From Psychroflexus montanilacus (GTDB taxonomy: Bacteria > Bacteroidota > Bacteroidia > Flavobacteriales > Flavobacteriaceae), in contig NZ_JAIQZC010000003.1 of NCBI RefSeq assembly GCF_020164535.1, positions 124,001 through 188,000 on the forward strand: a DNA stretch of 64,000 nucleotides. The letters run 5' to 3'. Made by a program: the position numbers and the translations under genes. This document shows positions 8,973 to 18,890 of the stretch, piece after piece. Positions within the stretch are counted from its first letter, which is position 1. Every line of letters starts with the position of its first letter. The notes beneath the pieces were generated by a model. That model had not been told where the DNA came from and did no database searches. It worked only from the letters and a program-made list of their open reading frames with translations.

Positions 8973-9944
8973 ATGCAAGATCATCCAACTCAATCCTCAT
9001 CAGACGAAATCGACTTAGGTGTTGTTTTCGAAAAAATTAAATTATTTTTTAAATCCATTTTAATTGGAATTGTTCAAGTCTTTCAATTTTTCTGGAAGCA
9101 TAAGTTTGTCCTTTTGGGGCTTTTGGTCATCGGTTTTGTTTTACAGTATTACATTAAATCTATTTCTGAACCTACCTACACCAATCAGTTTTTAATTCAA
9201 ACTAATTATAAAAGTACAGAATATCTTTATGATAAAGTAAATTCAATTAACGCTAAAATAGAATCAAAAGACACAGCCGATTTAAAAGTGATTTTTGGCA
9301 ATGCTTACGCGAGGGTAAAAGAGGTTGAAGTAGAGCCAGTAATAGATGTTTATAGTCTTGTAAATGAATCTACAGAAACTAAAGAAACCTTTGAGCTTTT
9401 ACTAGATGAATTCGGAGACTTTAGTTTTGTGGAAGATAAAATCAACATCAATGAATATCCTACTCACAAACTCAAGATTCATATAAAAGGGAAACAAGAC
9501 AATGAAAGTATTGCGAAAAAGCTATATGCTTCCTTCGCAGAAAATCCATTCTACGAAAAAAAGAAGAATTTAACTTTAGAAAATCTGCAGGAACAACTCC
9601 TTGAAAATAAGACAATACGTTCACAAATAGATAGCATTATCAAAGAACAAAAAGGGACCTTGGATTTTTCTACAGCAGATAACAACTCTATCAATTTTTC
9701 CGGGAGTCAAAATTTACAAGGGCTTTTAAATCTTAAGAGGCTCTCATTGGAAACTGATTTAGAATTGATAGAAAAAATAGCAACCGAAGATGAGGTTTTA
9801 AAAATAGTGGATACTACGTTTGGGGTTTATGATGATGAGAAAAATATTTCATACTTAGTTATACCTCAAATATTAATAGGACTTTATTGTTTAGTATTCT
9901 TATTAGTTTATCTCAAAAAAAAGATTCTCAATTTCGTTAACTAG
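8973..9944 (+). CDS. Wzz-like membrane protein of the polysaccharide locus
   Basis: The 323-residue protein has the topology of a chain-length determinant: a cytoplasmic N-terminus, a membrane segment at about residues 43-61, a long hydrophilic periplasmic part with a coiled-coil region at about 195-225, and a second membrane segment at about 296-316. No tyrosine-kinase domain is attached. Sequence similarity to Wzz cannot be established by eye, so the assignment rests on topology and on its place at the head of an exopolysaccharide locus. The gene is separated from the PurF-like gene by 100 bases without an obvious promoter. Confidence 0.6.
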   Translation: MQDHPTQSSSDEIDLGVVFEKIKLFFKSILIGIVQVFQFFWKHKFVLLGLLVIGFVLQYYIKSISEPTYTNQFLIQTNYKSTEYLYDKVNSINAKIESKDTADLKVIFGNAYARVKEVEVEPVIDVYSLVNESTETKETFELLLDEFGDFSFVEDKININEYPTHKLKIHIKGKQDNESIAKKLYASFAENPFYEKKKNLTLENLQEQLLENKTIRSQIDSIIKEQKGTLDFSTADNNSINFSGSQNLQGLLNLKRLSLETDLELIEKIATEDEVLKIVDTTFGVYDDEKNISYLVIPQILIGLYCLVFLLVYLKKKILNFVN

Positions 9945-10028
9945 TATTTATCCATTATAAATGCATTTTAGTTTAGGATAATGTTATTACAATTTTCCTA
10001 AGGAAAATAGTTTGTTTGATTTATTTAC

Positions 10029-11324
10029 ATGATGAAATATAAATTTCTCACTTTTTTTTATTCATTTATTTCAACATTTTCAAATTTGATTTCAAGTTTG
10101 GTGATTTTCATAGTTTTAGCTAGGGCATTGGATAAATCTATATTTGGCGACTATGTTTTTTATAATTCACTTGCTGCTATTTCTTGTGTTTTGATAGATT
10201 TTGGTATCAATCAAAAGCTTTTGCGTGAAGGGAGAATAGATTTACCTAACTTGAATATTCTTTTTTTAAATAATCTCTTCTTCAAAAGCTACGTTTTTTC
10301 GTTTGTTTTCATTTTATATTCAATAATTTTAGTTGGAATATTAAACTATGATTTTTATAGTATATTGATTTTTTTGACTGTTGCTTCATTTTCTTTTTTC
10401 CAATTATCAACGGTTGTCTATAGAGTTATAAACGATTATAAACTAGATGCAATAGTCACGTTTATCGGATCTTTTATTTTCATAACCTCTTGTTTGGTTA
10501 TAACGAAATTGACAACAGATATATTTGTTATTTGCACTGTATTGCTCATGGTAAGGCTTTCCTCTTTTTTAGTATCGCTTTTTGTGATTAACAAAAAAGT
10601 GAGATTAAGTTTTAAGTATAGACCAATCTTATTTAAAAAATTAATACTTGATACTTTACCCTATTTAACTGATCGAATAGTTTCTGTTTTATATTCTAAT
10701 GTAGATACATTAATTATAAAATATTTCATTGGCTCAGTAGGTGTTGCTACTTACAATAGTGGCTTAAAGCTTGCATCAGGATCACTAGGAGTCTCGACGA
10801 TTTTATCAAATATATATATCCCAAAGATAAGTGTGATTAACTATGAAAATAATGTTTCTATAATCGAAGAACGCAAAGTTTTTAAAGAATTATGGATGCT
10901 TTTATCAATTTTTGGACTTCTGATTGTTAGTGTATTCACATTTCTGAATACATTCATCTCTAGTTTTTTTTTTAATGATAAATTTCCCGAATTGATTTTC
11001 TTGTTGCCTTTTTTTGGACTATTTGTCAACACAAGATTAATGGCTTCTTACTATGGAATTATCTTAACCGCTATTGGTAAACAAAAAGAAAGGGCACGCG
11101 CAAATATTATTTCATTTGTAGGTATGGTAGTTTCTGGAATTATTCTAACCTATTACTTAGGTCTTAAAGGAACATTACTTTCATTAATAATAACCACAAT
11201 TTTACTAATAACTTTTTATATGTTGATACTGAAACGTATTCATTTTAAATTTTTATACACAAAAGGGGCTTTTGTAGTATTCACAATAACACTATTTATA
11301 GTATGGACAAAGTTATCATCGTAG
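10029..11324 (+). CDS. Polysaccharide flippase (Wzx-type, MATE/MVF superfamily)
   Basis: A 431-residue polytopic membrane protein with roughly 12-14 hydrophobic segments and the pattern of O-antigen/exopolysaccharide flippases, including the N-terminal LISSLVIFIVLARALDKSIFGDYVFYNS region. Such proteins move undecaprenyl-linked repeat units across the inner membrane. The coding sequence is extremely AT-rich. It overlaps the following pyruvyltransferase gene by 22 bases. An inverted repeat (ATTTTCCT-A-AGGAAAAT) lies in the 84-base gap before it. Confidence 0.85.
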   Translation: MMKYKFLTFFYSFISTFSNLISSLVIFIVLARALDKSIFGDYVFYNSLAAISCVLIDFGINQKLLREGRIDLPNLNILFLNNLFFKSYVFSFVFILYSIILVGILNYDFYSILIFLTVASFSFFQLSTVVYRVINDYKLDAIVTFIGSFIFITSCLVITKLTTDIFVICTVLLMVRLSSFLVSLFVINKKVRLSFKYRPILFKKLILDTLPYLTDRIVSVLYSNVDTLIIKYFIGSVGVATYNSGLKLASGSLGVSTILSNIYIPKISVINYENNVSIIEERKVFKELWMLLSIFGLLIVSVFTFLNTFISSFFFNDKFPELIFLLPFFGLFVNTRLMASYYGIILTAIGKQKERARANIISFVGMVVSGIILTYYLGLKGTLLSLIITTILLITFYMLILKRIHFKFLYTKGAFVVFTITLFIVWTKLSS

Positions 11325-12511
11325 GGGCGATAGATAGGCATAATTATGGGGATTTGCTCTTTCCTATCTTAATCACAGAGTATTTAATACAGAAAAAAAT
11401 AGAGAATGATGAGGCATTCTCAATTGAATATTATGGCAGCGTAAAGTCAGATTTATCTGCTTACGGTGCTGTTGAAACAAGGTCTACAAGAGAACTTTTT
11501 GAAACTAAAATTACAAATGATACCGTTATTATAGTAGCTGGTGGTGCTGTTTTATTTGCGACCTGGATCAATATAATTTCATATTTGAAATCTGATCTTT
11601 TTTTCAAATTCATAAATGTAGCTAGCAAATTTTTACCAAAAAATACCATGGAAGCTATCTTAGAAAAGGCTTTCGATTTTAAATTGAAAAAGCCTTTTAT
11701 TATTCCAAAACAGAAGTTTGTTAAAGTTCATCCAAGAATAACCTATAATGCTGTCGGGTCCTCCTTATTATCAACGTTAACAGCATCAGATAAAAAATAT
11801 ATATCTAAACACTTAAATGAGTCAGATTACTTATCAGTAAGAGATCAAAAATCTTTTGACAATTTAAAAGAAATCGGGGTTGAGAAAGAGTTTTTCTTGT
11901 CTCCAGATTCTGCTTTAATAATGTCTGATTTTTTCCCTGTTGAAACTCTACAAAAAAAAGTAGAGAAGGAGACAATATATTTAATAGATGAATTAGGCAA
12001 AAATTATTTTTGTTTTCAAATTGGTTTAAAATATGCTCAAGAAAACTATGTTTTGATAGCAGAAATTCTGGATAAGATATACTCAAAACATAATGTGCCT
12101 ACGCTTTTACTTCCAATAGGTAATGCTCCGGGTCATAATAATGATGTAGCTCTCAACAAGATTTTAGAATTAACGACAACAGGTAGCACAAAAATTTTAA
12201 GATCAAGCAATGTATATGATATTATGTATGGTATTGCAAAATCAAGAATTTTTGCAGGCACAAGTCTGCATGGAAATATCACAGCAACATCGTACAATGT
12301 ACAAAGTATAGTTTTAACTTCTAAAATTCCTAAATTGAACTTTTATGTTGAAACTTGGTTGGAAAAGGATGAAATAAATATTGTAGAATTTCAAGATTTG
12401 AACACAGTTTTCTCGAATTTAATTTCAAAAACATTTAGAGGTTATAAAAATCTTGATAAAATGAAAAATATGGTTTATGAAAATTATTCAAGATTATTTC
12501 AACAGCACTAA
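11303..12511 (+). CDS. Polysaccharide pyruvyl transferase family protein
   Basis: This 402-residue protein matches the family that adds pyruvate ketals to sugars of cell-surface polymers. Visible hallmarks are the N-terminal IVGAIDRHNYGDLLF motif (Asn-x-Gly-Asp), the central YLSVRDQKSFDNLKEIG segment and the conserved FAGTSLHGNITATSYN motif near residue 320. It has no signal or membrane segment, so it should act in the cytoplasm on lipid-linked intermediates. The ATG lies inside the end of the flippase gene. Confidence 0.85.
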   Translation: MDKVIIVGAIDRHNYGDLLFPILITEYLIQKKIENDEAFSIEYYGSVKSDLSAYGAVETRSTRELFETKITNDTVIIVAGGAVLFATWINIISYLKSDLFFKFINVASKFLPKNTMEAILEKAFDFKLKKPFIIPKQKFVKVHPRITYNAVGSSLLSTLTASDKKYISKHLNESDYLSVRDQKSFDNLKEIGVEKEFFLSPDSALIMSDFFPVETLQKKVEKETIYLIDELGKNYFCFQIGLKYAQENYVLIAEILDKIYSKHNVPTLLLPIGNAPGHNNDVALNKILELTTTGSTKILRSSNVYDIMYGIAKSRIFAGTSLHGNITATSYNVQSIVLTSKIPKLNFYVETWLEKDEINIVEFQDLNTVFSNLISKTFRGYKNLDKMKNMVYENYSRLFQQH

Positions 12512-12513
12512 AA

Positions 12514-12680
12514 ATGAAATTATCTCTGTCTATTTTTTCAGACCTATTTGATGATTTTAGTTTTCGAAGCAATTACTTACAGGGAAAATTTAAATCGAAT
12601 CCCATTTCGATTTATACCCTATGTTTTTAAGATATTAAAAAAACTAATAAGGCTCATTGTTTATTTTAAATATGATCTAA
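12514..12680 (+). pseudogene. Possible remnant of an acetyltransferase gene
   Basis: The 169-base gap here is the only large hole in the tightly packed locus. Frame 1 from the ATG at 12514 reads MKLSLSIFSDLFDDFSFRSN and stops at 12630. The next frame continues with IPYVFKILKKLIRLIVYFKY up to the sulfotransferase start. Joined by a frameshift, these resemble the N-terminal region of serine-acetyltransferase-like enzymes often found in such loci. The resemblance is from memory and weak; chance reading frames in AT-rich DNA are an alternative. Confidence 0.25.
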
Positions 12681-13604
12681 ATGATTGTGAACAAACCAAA
12701 TATAAATCTGTTTATCGTAGGTGCTGCCAAAGCAGGAACTACATCGTTATACCATTATCTTTCACAACATAGTCAAGTTTTTTTTCCACTTGTAAAAGAA
12801 CCTAATTATTATTCAAGAGCAGAAGCGCACAACTCTCAGGCATATGAAAATCCAAGTGAAGGGAAGTTTTACCATAATAAAATCATAAGGAGTGAAAAAG
12901 TATATTACTCCCTCTTCAAAAACTCAAAAAAGTTCAAAATTGTAGGAGACGCAAGCCCGTCTTATTTATGGGATCCTTTATCTGCACAAAGAATTTATAA
13001 AGATTTTCCAAACGCAAAAATTATAATTTTACTGAGAAACCCAACAGATAGAGCCTATTCCCACTTCTTGATGGATTTAAAAAGTGGTAACCAGAAAGAG
13101 CCTGATTTTCAAAAGGCTCTTTATAATGATAAAAAAAGTAAATCTAACACTTGGGGTAGAGCACATCTTTATGAAGATCTAGGTTTATACTATAAACAAG
13201 TCAAAAACTATATGACTGTATTTTCAAAAGATCAAATAAAAATTGTCCTTTATGAGGATGTCTTCAAAAACACAAAAAACACATTATCAGACATCTTAAC
13301 TTTTTTGAATTTAGATATAAAGGAGTTGGATAGTATAGATTTTTCAACTAAACATAACCCTTATTTGAAGCCCAGAAATAAACTTCTAAATCAAATTCTT
13401 AAGTTCAAAAATAATTTGGCACCATTAAAACGAATAGCTCCTGATTACATCAAAAAACTTTTGACAGATAAAATCCTTTATGAACATGGTGAAAAACCCA
13501 AAATTCCACAAGAATCCTATTTGTATTTAAATGAGGTGTTTAAGGAAGATATTATAAAGCTAGAAAAACTACTAAATATAGATCTTAGCGCATGGAAAGA
13601 CTAA
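12681..13604 (+). CDS. Sulfotransferase family protein (first of two)
   Basis: The protein of 307 residues has the PAPS-dependent sulfotransferase hallmarks: the 5'-phosphosulfate-binding loop IVGAAKAGTTSLYHYL with K17, and the 3'-phosphate-binding motif LRNPTDRAYSHFLMD with its Arg and Ser. This is a cytoplasmic-type carbohydrate sulfotransferase. Together with a second copy at 15654 it suggests a sulfated exopolysaccharide. The ATG starts within four codons of the PAPS loop region, as usual for the family. Its last 13 bases overlap the next glycosyltransferase gene. Confidence 0.88.
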   Translation: MIVNKPNINLFIVGAAKAGTTSLYHYLSQHSQVFFPLVKEPNYYSRAEAHNSQAYENPSEGKFYHNKIIRSEKVYYSLFKNSKKFKIVGDASPSYLWDPLSAQRIYKDFPNAKIIILLRNPTDRAYSHFLMDLKSGNQKEPDFQKALYNDKKSKSNTWGRAHLYEDLGLYYKQVKNYMTVFSKDQIKIVLYEDVFKNTKNTLSDILTFLNLDIKELDSIDFSTKHNPYLKPRNKLLNQILKFKNNLAPLKRIAPDYIKKLLTDKILYEHGEKPKIPQESYLYLNEVFKEDIIKLEKLLNIDLSAWKD

Positions 13605-14605
13605 GCACAGAAGCTCATCAAGCGAAAGATTTTGTGAATGTCATAATTGTAAATTACAATTGTTGGAGATATACAATAGATTGCATTTATAGTCTGCTAA
13701 AATCCACGTATGATAATTTTCACATCTATGTTTTAGATAATAATTCTACAGATCATAGTTGCTTCAAAATTAAGGAATGGAGTAAGCTAAATGATATTAG
13801 CTTAACTTCTATTCCTGGTAATCCTAATAAGCTGGAAGCCTATTTAAATTTTAATCCAACCCAAATAACATTAATCGAAAATGATGAGAATTGTGGATTT
13901 GGTGCAGGTAATAACATGGTTTTGAGAGCTTTATCTAAAATAAGCAGAAATGATTTTGTTTGGTTGCTAAACCCAGACACGGTTGTAGAGCCGAAAGTGA
14001 TGGAAGACTTATTGAAAATTGCTAAAAGCAACCAGAATGTAATAGTTGGTAACGTAATTCATTTTTATAAAAAGAGAAATGAGGTTATGTATTATGGTGG
14101 TTTTAAAGTGAAGAAGTTTATGCATGGCGTAGAAGATGTGAAACTAAAAGATGACATACATAAAATCGACTCCATAGCCGGTGCTTCAATTTTCACAAGT
14201 ATGACTTCATTTAAAAAACTAGGATTTCTACCAGAAAATTATTTTATGTATTGGGAGGAAACAGATTTTTGCACAATTGCGAAGCAGAAAGGATATATAT
14301 TTAAAGTAAATTCTAATTCAATAATTTATGACCATGTAGGAGCAAGCTCAAAAAGTAATTTTTTGCGAGAATATTTGTACTTACTGAATGGACTTAGGTT
14401 TTATAAAAAGTATTATCCAATGTATATGCCAGCTATTTTGCTTTCTACAGTAGCCAAATACCTTAAAGCTCTGCTTTTTGAAGATGCAACAAAGCAAAAA
14501 GCGATATTTTATGCTCATATTGACTTTGGTAAAGTTTTTTTTGGACAAAAAATTAATGTTTTGAAGCGTATAGAAAGGCATAAAAAGAAACATACACATG
14601 AATAA
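13592..14605 (+). CDS. Glycosyltransferase family 2
   Basis: The 337-residue protein has a GT-A fold of the rhamnosyltransferase-like GT2 group. The N-terminal VIIVNYNCWRYTIDCI strand, the DNNSTD motif, the metal-binding region LLNPDTVVEP near residue 130 and the acceptor motif MYWEETDFC are present. It lacks membrane segments. It overlaps the preceding sulfotransferase by 13 bases and the following deacetylase by 8, indicating one operon. Confidence 0.9.
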   Translation: MERLSTEAHQAKDFVNVIIVNYNCWRYTIDCIYSLLKSTYDNFHIYVLDNNSTDHSCFKIKEWSKLNDISLTSIPGNPNKLEAYLNFNPTQITLIENDENCGFGAGNNMVLRALSKISRNDFVWLLNPDTVVEPKVMEDLLKIAKSNQNVIVGNVIHFYKKRNEVMYYGGFKVKKFMHGVEDVKLKDDIHKIDSIAGASIFTSMTSFKKLGFLPENYFMYWEETDFCTIAKQKGYIFKVNSNSIIYDHVGASSKSNFLREYLYLLNGLRFYKKYYPMYMPAILLSTVAKYLKALLFEDATKQKAIFYAHIDFGKVFFGQKINVLKRIERHKKKHTHE

Positions 14606-15644
14606 ATCTATAGTCCTCCAAATATTAAAGTACCTTCCGTTAAAACCTTTATTTCGTCCTTTTTATAGTGGCTGTGGTAGTATCTTGTTTATGCATAAAG
14701 TAATTAGTCATCATGAAGACAGGCAAAGGATTGAAATGATGAAGGCAAATGAGATTGATGTTGATTTTCTTGAGAAAATGCTATTGTACTTAAAGAAAAA
14801 ATATGATATCATTTCGATTGATGAAATGACTCAGGTTCTCAAATTGAAGAAAAAGTTAAAGAAGAAATTCATTGTTATCACTTTTGATGACGGCTATAAA
14901 GATAATATCACTTTAGCATACCCTATATTCAAAAAATTACAAATACCTTTAACTATATACATAACGAATTGCTTTCCTAATAAAACAGCAAATCTTTGGT
15001 GGTACATGCTAGAAGATATCTTATTAGAAAAAAGTAAAATAAGACTTACTTATAAGAATAAGCACCACCAATTTATATGTGAAAATCAAAATCAAAAAAA
15101 CAAAAGCTTTGAAAAAATACGTGGTATTATCATAAACGCCAATGCTCAGGAACAGAAATTAATTTTAGACCAGTTGCAGGATAATTACAATAAAGATTTG
15201 ACTAGCTACATCAATAAGGAAGCCCTATCATGGGAAGAAATAGAAAAAATTTCTAAAGATCCTCTAGTAACAATCGGTTGTCACACAAAGAATCATTTAT
15301 CCTTAAATACACTATCAAAAAAAGAACAGATTAAAGAAATTTTGGATTCAAAAATAGAGATCGATAAGAGAACAAATAAAGACACAAACCATTTTGCTTA
15401 TCCATTTGGAACCTCAAACGAGATTAACAAAAATGAAGTTGAAAACTTAAAGTCAACACTTAGTTTTACATCAGGAACAACAACGAGAACAGGTAATATT
15501 TTTGAAGAACACGCAAATCATATGTATGCTTTGCCAAGAATTCAAGTTTTGGGAACTCAAGCAGACCTATCGGTTTTAGAATTGTATATTTGTGGTTTAA
15601 TTCCTGCGTTGAAAAATAAATTTAGAAAAACAGTCACTTTGTAA
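14598..15644 (+). CDS. Polysaccharide deacetylase family protein (NodB fold)
   Basis: This is a carbohydrate esterase 4 type protein of 348 residues. The metal-binding and catalytic motif TFDDGY is at 95-100 (D97, D98), the His-x3-His motif CHTKNH near 228-233, and the AYPFG motif follows. It should remove N- or O-acetyl groups from a polymer or from a lipid-linked sugar. No signal peptide is evident, so the site of action is not clear. It overlaps the upstream gene by 8 bases. Confidence 0.85.
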   Translation: MNKSIVLQILKYLPLKPLFRPFYSGCGSILFMHKVISHHEDRQRIEMMKANEIDVDFLEKMLLYLKKKYDIISIDEMTQVLKLKKKLKKKFIVITFDDGYKDNITLAYPIFKKLQIPLTIYITNCFPNKTANLWWYMLEDILLEKSKIRLTYKNKHHQFICENQNQKNKSFEKIRGIIINANAQEQKLILDQLQDNYNKDLTSYINKEALSWEEIEKISKDPLVTIGCHTKNHLSLNTLSKKEQIKEILDSKIEIDKRTNKDTNHFAYPFGTSNEINKNEVENLKSTLSFTSGTTTRTGNIFEEHANHMYALPRIQVLGTQADLSVLELYICGLIPALKNKFRKTVTL

Positions 15645-15653
15645 TTTTTTCGA

Positions 15654-16499
15654 ATGAGATTAACGCCAAACTTTTTTATTGTTGGTACACCAAAGTCCGG
15701 GACAACCTCTCTTTTTTACTACCTACAAGAGCATCCGGAAGTTTTTTTGCCAAAGATAAAAGAGCCTCACTTCTTCTCTTACCCTGAAGTTGAAAACACA
15801 TATTATAAAGTTAAAATAGTAAAGTCTAAGAATGAATATTTTGACCTTTTTGAATCTAAAAAAGATTATAAGGCTGTGGGAGATCTTAGTACTTCCTATT
15901 TGTTTAACAGTAAATCAGCTGAACGAATATATCATTTTAACCCAAATTCGAAAATTATAATGGTCTTAAGAAATCCTGTAGAAAGGGCTTTGTCCCATTA
16001 CCTTATGGATATTAATTTAGGTTATATTAAAGTACCGCTTCAGGAGGTCATAAATAATAAAGAAAAATATAAACAACATTATAATGAATATATAGAGCCC
16101 GGATTTTATGATCAACAGATTATAAGCTATAAAAATTATTTTAACGACGATCAAATCCTTATAATTTTAAGTGATAATTTATTTAAGAATACATCAAAAT
16201 CACTGAATAAAATATTTGATTTTCTTGAGGTTTCAAAAAATAATTCAGAAAGCAAAAAAGAGGTTCATAATCAGTACAGTGAGCCAAGATATAAAGTTTT
16301 TAATATTATTGCCAGGTCAAATAATCTTAAAAGTCTAATACCTTCTCATTTAAAGTCGAAGCTTAAACACATATTTTATAAGAAGAATGCTGAAAAACCA
16401 AATCTAAAGCAAGAAGCTATATTACTAAAGGAGTTGTATAATAATTCAATTGCTAACACTGAGGTAATTATAAACCAAGATTTATCTAATTGGAAATGA
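15654..16499 (+). CDS. Sulfotransferase family protein (second of two)
   Basis: The 281-residue protein is a paralog of the one at 12681. It has the PAPS loop FFIVGTPKSGTTSLFYYL with K14, and the 3'-phosphate motif VLRNPVERALSHYLMD. Both proteins share the order of a Pro-Lys-x-Lys-Glu-Pro motif, a SHxLMD motif and a lysine-rich tail, yet they are well diverged, so they probably sulfate different positions. The gene starts nine bases after the deacetylase stop. Confidence 0.88.
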   Translation: MRLTPNFFIVGTPKSGTTSLFYYLQEHPEVFLPKIKEPHFFSYPEVENTYYKVKIVKSKNEYFDLFESKKDYKAVGDLSTSYLFNSKSAERIYHFNPNSKIIMVLRNPVERALSHYLMDINLGYIKVPLQEVINNKEKYKQHYNEYIEPGFYDQQIISYKNYFNDDQILIILSDNLFKNTSKSLNKIFDFLEVSKNNSESKKEVHNQYSEPRYKVFNIIARSNNLKSLIPSHLKSKLKHIFYKKNAEKPNLKQEAILLKELYNNSIANTEVIINQDLSNWK

Positions 16500-16522
16500 G
16501 AATAATACTTAAAGTTTAATAT

Positions 16523-17620
16523 GTGAAAGTTTTAATGATAGGTAGGGCAACGTTGTTCTCTCATCCAGGTGGGGATACTGTACAACTTTCTAAAACAGCT
16601 GAATATCTTAACGACACTAAAGAAGTTGAAGTTGATGTAGCCACTGTTGAGGATGATGTAAACTTTACCTCTTTTGATTTGATTCATCTTTTCAATATTT
16701 GCCGTCCTGCTGATTTATTAGGTGTAATTAAAAAAGCCAAAAAGAAATACGTTGTATCAACAATATTTGTAGATTATTCAGAAGCTGAAAAAAATCATTT
16801 TATCGCTTCAAGAAGATTTTTAAGTAAAATTTTAAGCTTTAACCAACTTGAATATTTAAAATCTTTAGCTAGAATCGTAAAAGGTCAAGATAAACTTACT
16901 CACATTAGTTATGTTTTCAAAGGGCACAAGACTTCTATTCAAAAAATAATTAAAAACGCTGAAATACTCCTTCCAAATTCTAAAAGTGAATATGATAGAC
17001 TTTTTGAAGCATACGGTGTTGAGCAGGATTTCAAAGTTATTCCAAATGCTATTGATTTAAATATATTTTCATCTCAAAAATCAACCAGTCACAAGTTTGA
17101 TAAATTTGACAATGCTGTAATTACTGTTGGTCAAATTACACCTGTTAAAAATCAGCTGAACATAATTAAAGCATTAAAAGGAACCAAATTTAATGTATTT
17201 ATTATAGGATCTCCCTCCTTCAATGCAATCGATTATTTTGAAAAGTGCAAAGAAGAAGCATCAAGTAACATTAAATTTATATCTCATCTAAAACAGGACG
17301 AACTTGCTGAAGTTTATAAAAGAGCAAAAACTCATGTGTTGGCTAGTTGGTTTGAAACAACAGGACTTGTTTCATTGGAAGCTGCTTATTCAGGCTGTAA
17401 TATTGTGATTTCAAACAGAGGTGATCAACCAGAGTATTTCCAAAATAATGCGTTTTATTGCAACCCTTCAAATGTTCGTTCCATAAGAGACGCTGTTGAA
17501 AAAGCATATAAATCAAAATTTAATGAAAATTTTAAATTAGAAATAGAAGAAAAATACAATTGGAACCAAACCGCTAAACTAACATTATCTGCTTATAAAA
17601 GAGCTTTAAAGCATGGTTAA
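16523..17620 (+). CDS. Glycosyltransferase family 4
   Basis: This is a GT-B fold retaining glycosyltransferase of 365 residues. Residues VITVGQITPVKNQ begin the nucleotide-binding domain and ETTGLVSLEAAYSGCNIV is the E-x7-E motif. The start is a GTG: the nearby ATG at 16521 is in another frame, and the GTG gives the expected MKVLMIGRATLFSHPGGD N-terminus with the glycine-rich loop. It overlaps the next gene by eight bases. Confidence 0.9.
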   Translation: MKVLMIGRATLFSHPGGDTVQLSKTAEYLNDTKEVEVDVATVEDDVNFTSFDLIHLFNICRPADLLGVIKKAKKKYVVSTIFVDYSEAEKNHFIASRRFLSKILSFNQLEYLKSLARIVKGQDKLTHISYVFKGHKTSIQKIIKNAEILLPNSKSEYDRLFEAYGVEQDFKVIPNAIDLNIFSSQKSTSHKFDKFDNAVITVGQITPVKNQLNIIKALKGTKFNVFIIGSPSFNAIDYFEKCKEEASSNIKFISHLKQDELAEVYKRAKTHVLASWFETTGLVSLEAAYSGCNIVISNRGDQPEYFQNNAFYCNPSNVRSIRDAVEKAYKSKFNENFKLEIEEKYNWNQTAKLTLSAYKRALKHG

Positions 17621-18890
17621 GAAAGTTAATATATATAAGTTCTCTTTAGCGTTAATGCTGTTTTTACCATTAGCCATTTCATCTTCTGAATTAAATTTGG
17701 TTTTATGTTTACTATTCACTCCAATAATACTTTTAGATCTAGAGTTTAAGTATTCTAAAAGAGTACAGAATGTTATTTTAAGCTTGCTTTCAATTTTTTT
17801 TGTAGGGGTCTTTGTTGGTGTTTTAAATCAAAATTCATCTTATGAATACATAAAAGACATTTTAGTATTTATCAAGCCTCTTATGTTTTTCACCATTGGA
17901 TATTACTTGTTGAAGAAGTGTAAAGATCAATATTACTTATTTAAGGTAATTATTTTTATTGCAATCATTTTTTCGTTTATACATTTTTATAACATCCTGA
18001 TTTATTTTATAAGTAATAACTCATTTCAGATTAATTTGATAAGGAATTTTGCAGGGAGAGGTAATTACTTAGAACTTTTAGCTATTGCTATAATTCTTAC
18101 TAATAGAAATAGTGGTTTCCCTCTTCTAAAGAATAAGAAAATAGCTTATTCGATTTTAGCTTTATTGTTAATATCATCTTTCTTTTATTTTTCAAGAACT
18201 TTTCTGATCGGCTTTTTTTTAATTTTTTTTTCAATCAAAGGATATTTTATTTTAAGTATCAAAAAAATCAGATATTTAATTTTAACGATAGTAGTTTCTA
18301 TAACATCTTATTTTGTGATTAATTCTCTTGATTTAGATAGGGAAGCATCTGGATTAGAGGGTTTTTTATATAAATTAAAGATAGCTCCAGCAGAAGTTTT
18401 CTCTGCAGATATTGATAAAAATAGTGATTTTAAAGACCTATGGGACAAATGGAGATCTTATGAAGCAATAAAAGCCCTGGAGCAAGTTAACAATACACCT
18501 CTAAAAAATGGGGTATTTGTGGGAAAAGGCTTTGGAGCACTGGTCAATTTAGAGTTTGAAGTTAAGCTGGCGGGTGAAGAAATACAATATTTACCTATTA
18601 TTCATAATGGGTATGCTTTAATAATTTTTAAAACGGGTGTTTTGGGGTTGTTATTATACTTATCACTTTTGATTTACTTGTACTTTTTTTCATACAGGAA
18701 AAACTCAAATACAAAAGAATTGTATATTAATAATTTTATTTCATCTATTGCTGTATTCTACTTGTTCACATCGCTTATCGTCTCAGGTTTATATAATAAA
18801 ACAGACGTTTATATGTTAGTTTTAGGTGGTTTATTTTATTTAAAACATTTTCAAAATAAAACTTATGAAGATAGGAATATTAGGAACTAG
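17613..18890 (+). CDS. O-antigen polymerase/ligase-like membrane protein (first)
   Basis: A 425-residue protein with about ten to eleven hydrophobic segments and a large hydrophilic loop at about residues 230-330, the layout of Wzy polymerases and WaaL ligases. The loop is followed by HNGYALIIFKTGVLGLLLYL, the usual His-containing motif before the last membrane helices. A second protein of this type is encoded at 19952, so the two may divide polymerisation and ligation. Function is inferred from topology and context only. Confidence 0.75.
   Translation: MVKKVNIYKFSLALMLFLPLAISSSELNLVLCLLFTPIILLDLEFKYSKRVQNVILSLLSIFFVGVFVGVLNQNSSYEYIKDILVFIKPLMFFTIGYYLLKKCKDQYYLFKVIIFIAIIFSFIHFYNILIYFISNNSFQINLIRNFAGRGNYLELLAIAIILTNRNSGFPLLKNKKIAYSILALLLISSFFYFSRTFLIGFFLIFFSIKGYFILSIKKIRYLILTIVVSITSYFVINSLDLDREASGLEGFLYKLKIAPAEVFSADIDKNSDFKDLWDKWRSYEAIKALEQVNNTPLKNGVFVGKGFGALVNLEFEVKLAGEEIQYLPIIHNGYALIIFKTGVLGLLLYLSLLIYLYFFSYRKNSNTKELYINNFISSIAVFYLFTSLIVSGLYNKTDVYMLVLGGLFYLKHFQNKTYEDRNIRN

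Noticed and set aside
12548-12772. A 74-codon frame running into the first sulfotransferase gene
   Set aside because: Its second half is out of frame within the PAPS-binding region of the sulfotransferase. The first half is only considered as part of a possible frameshifted remnant.
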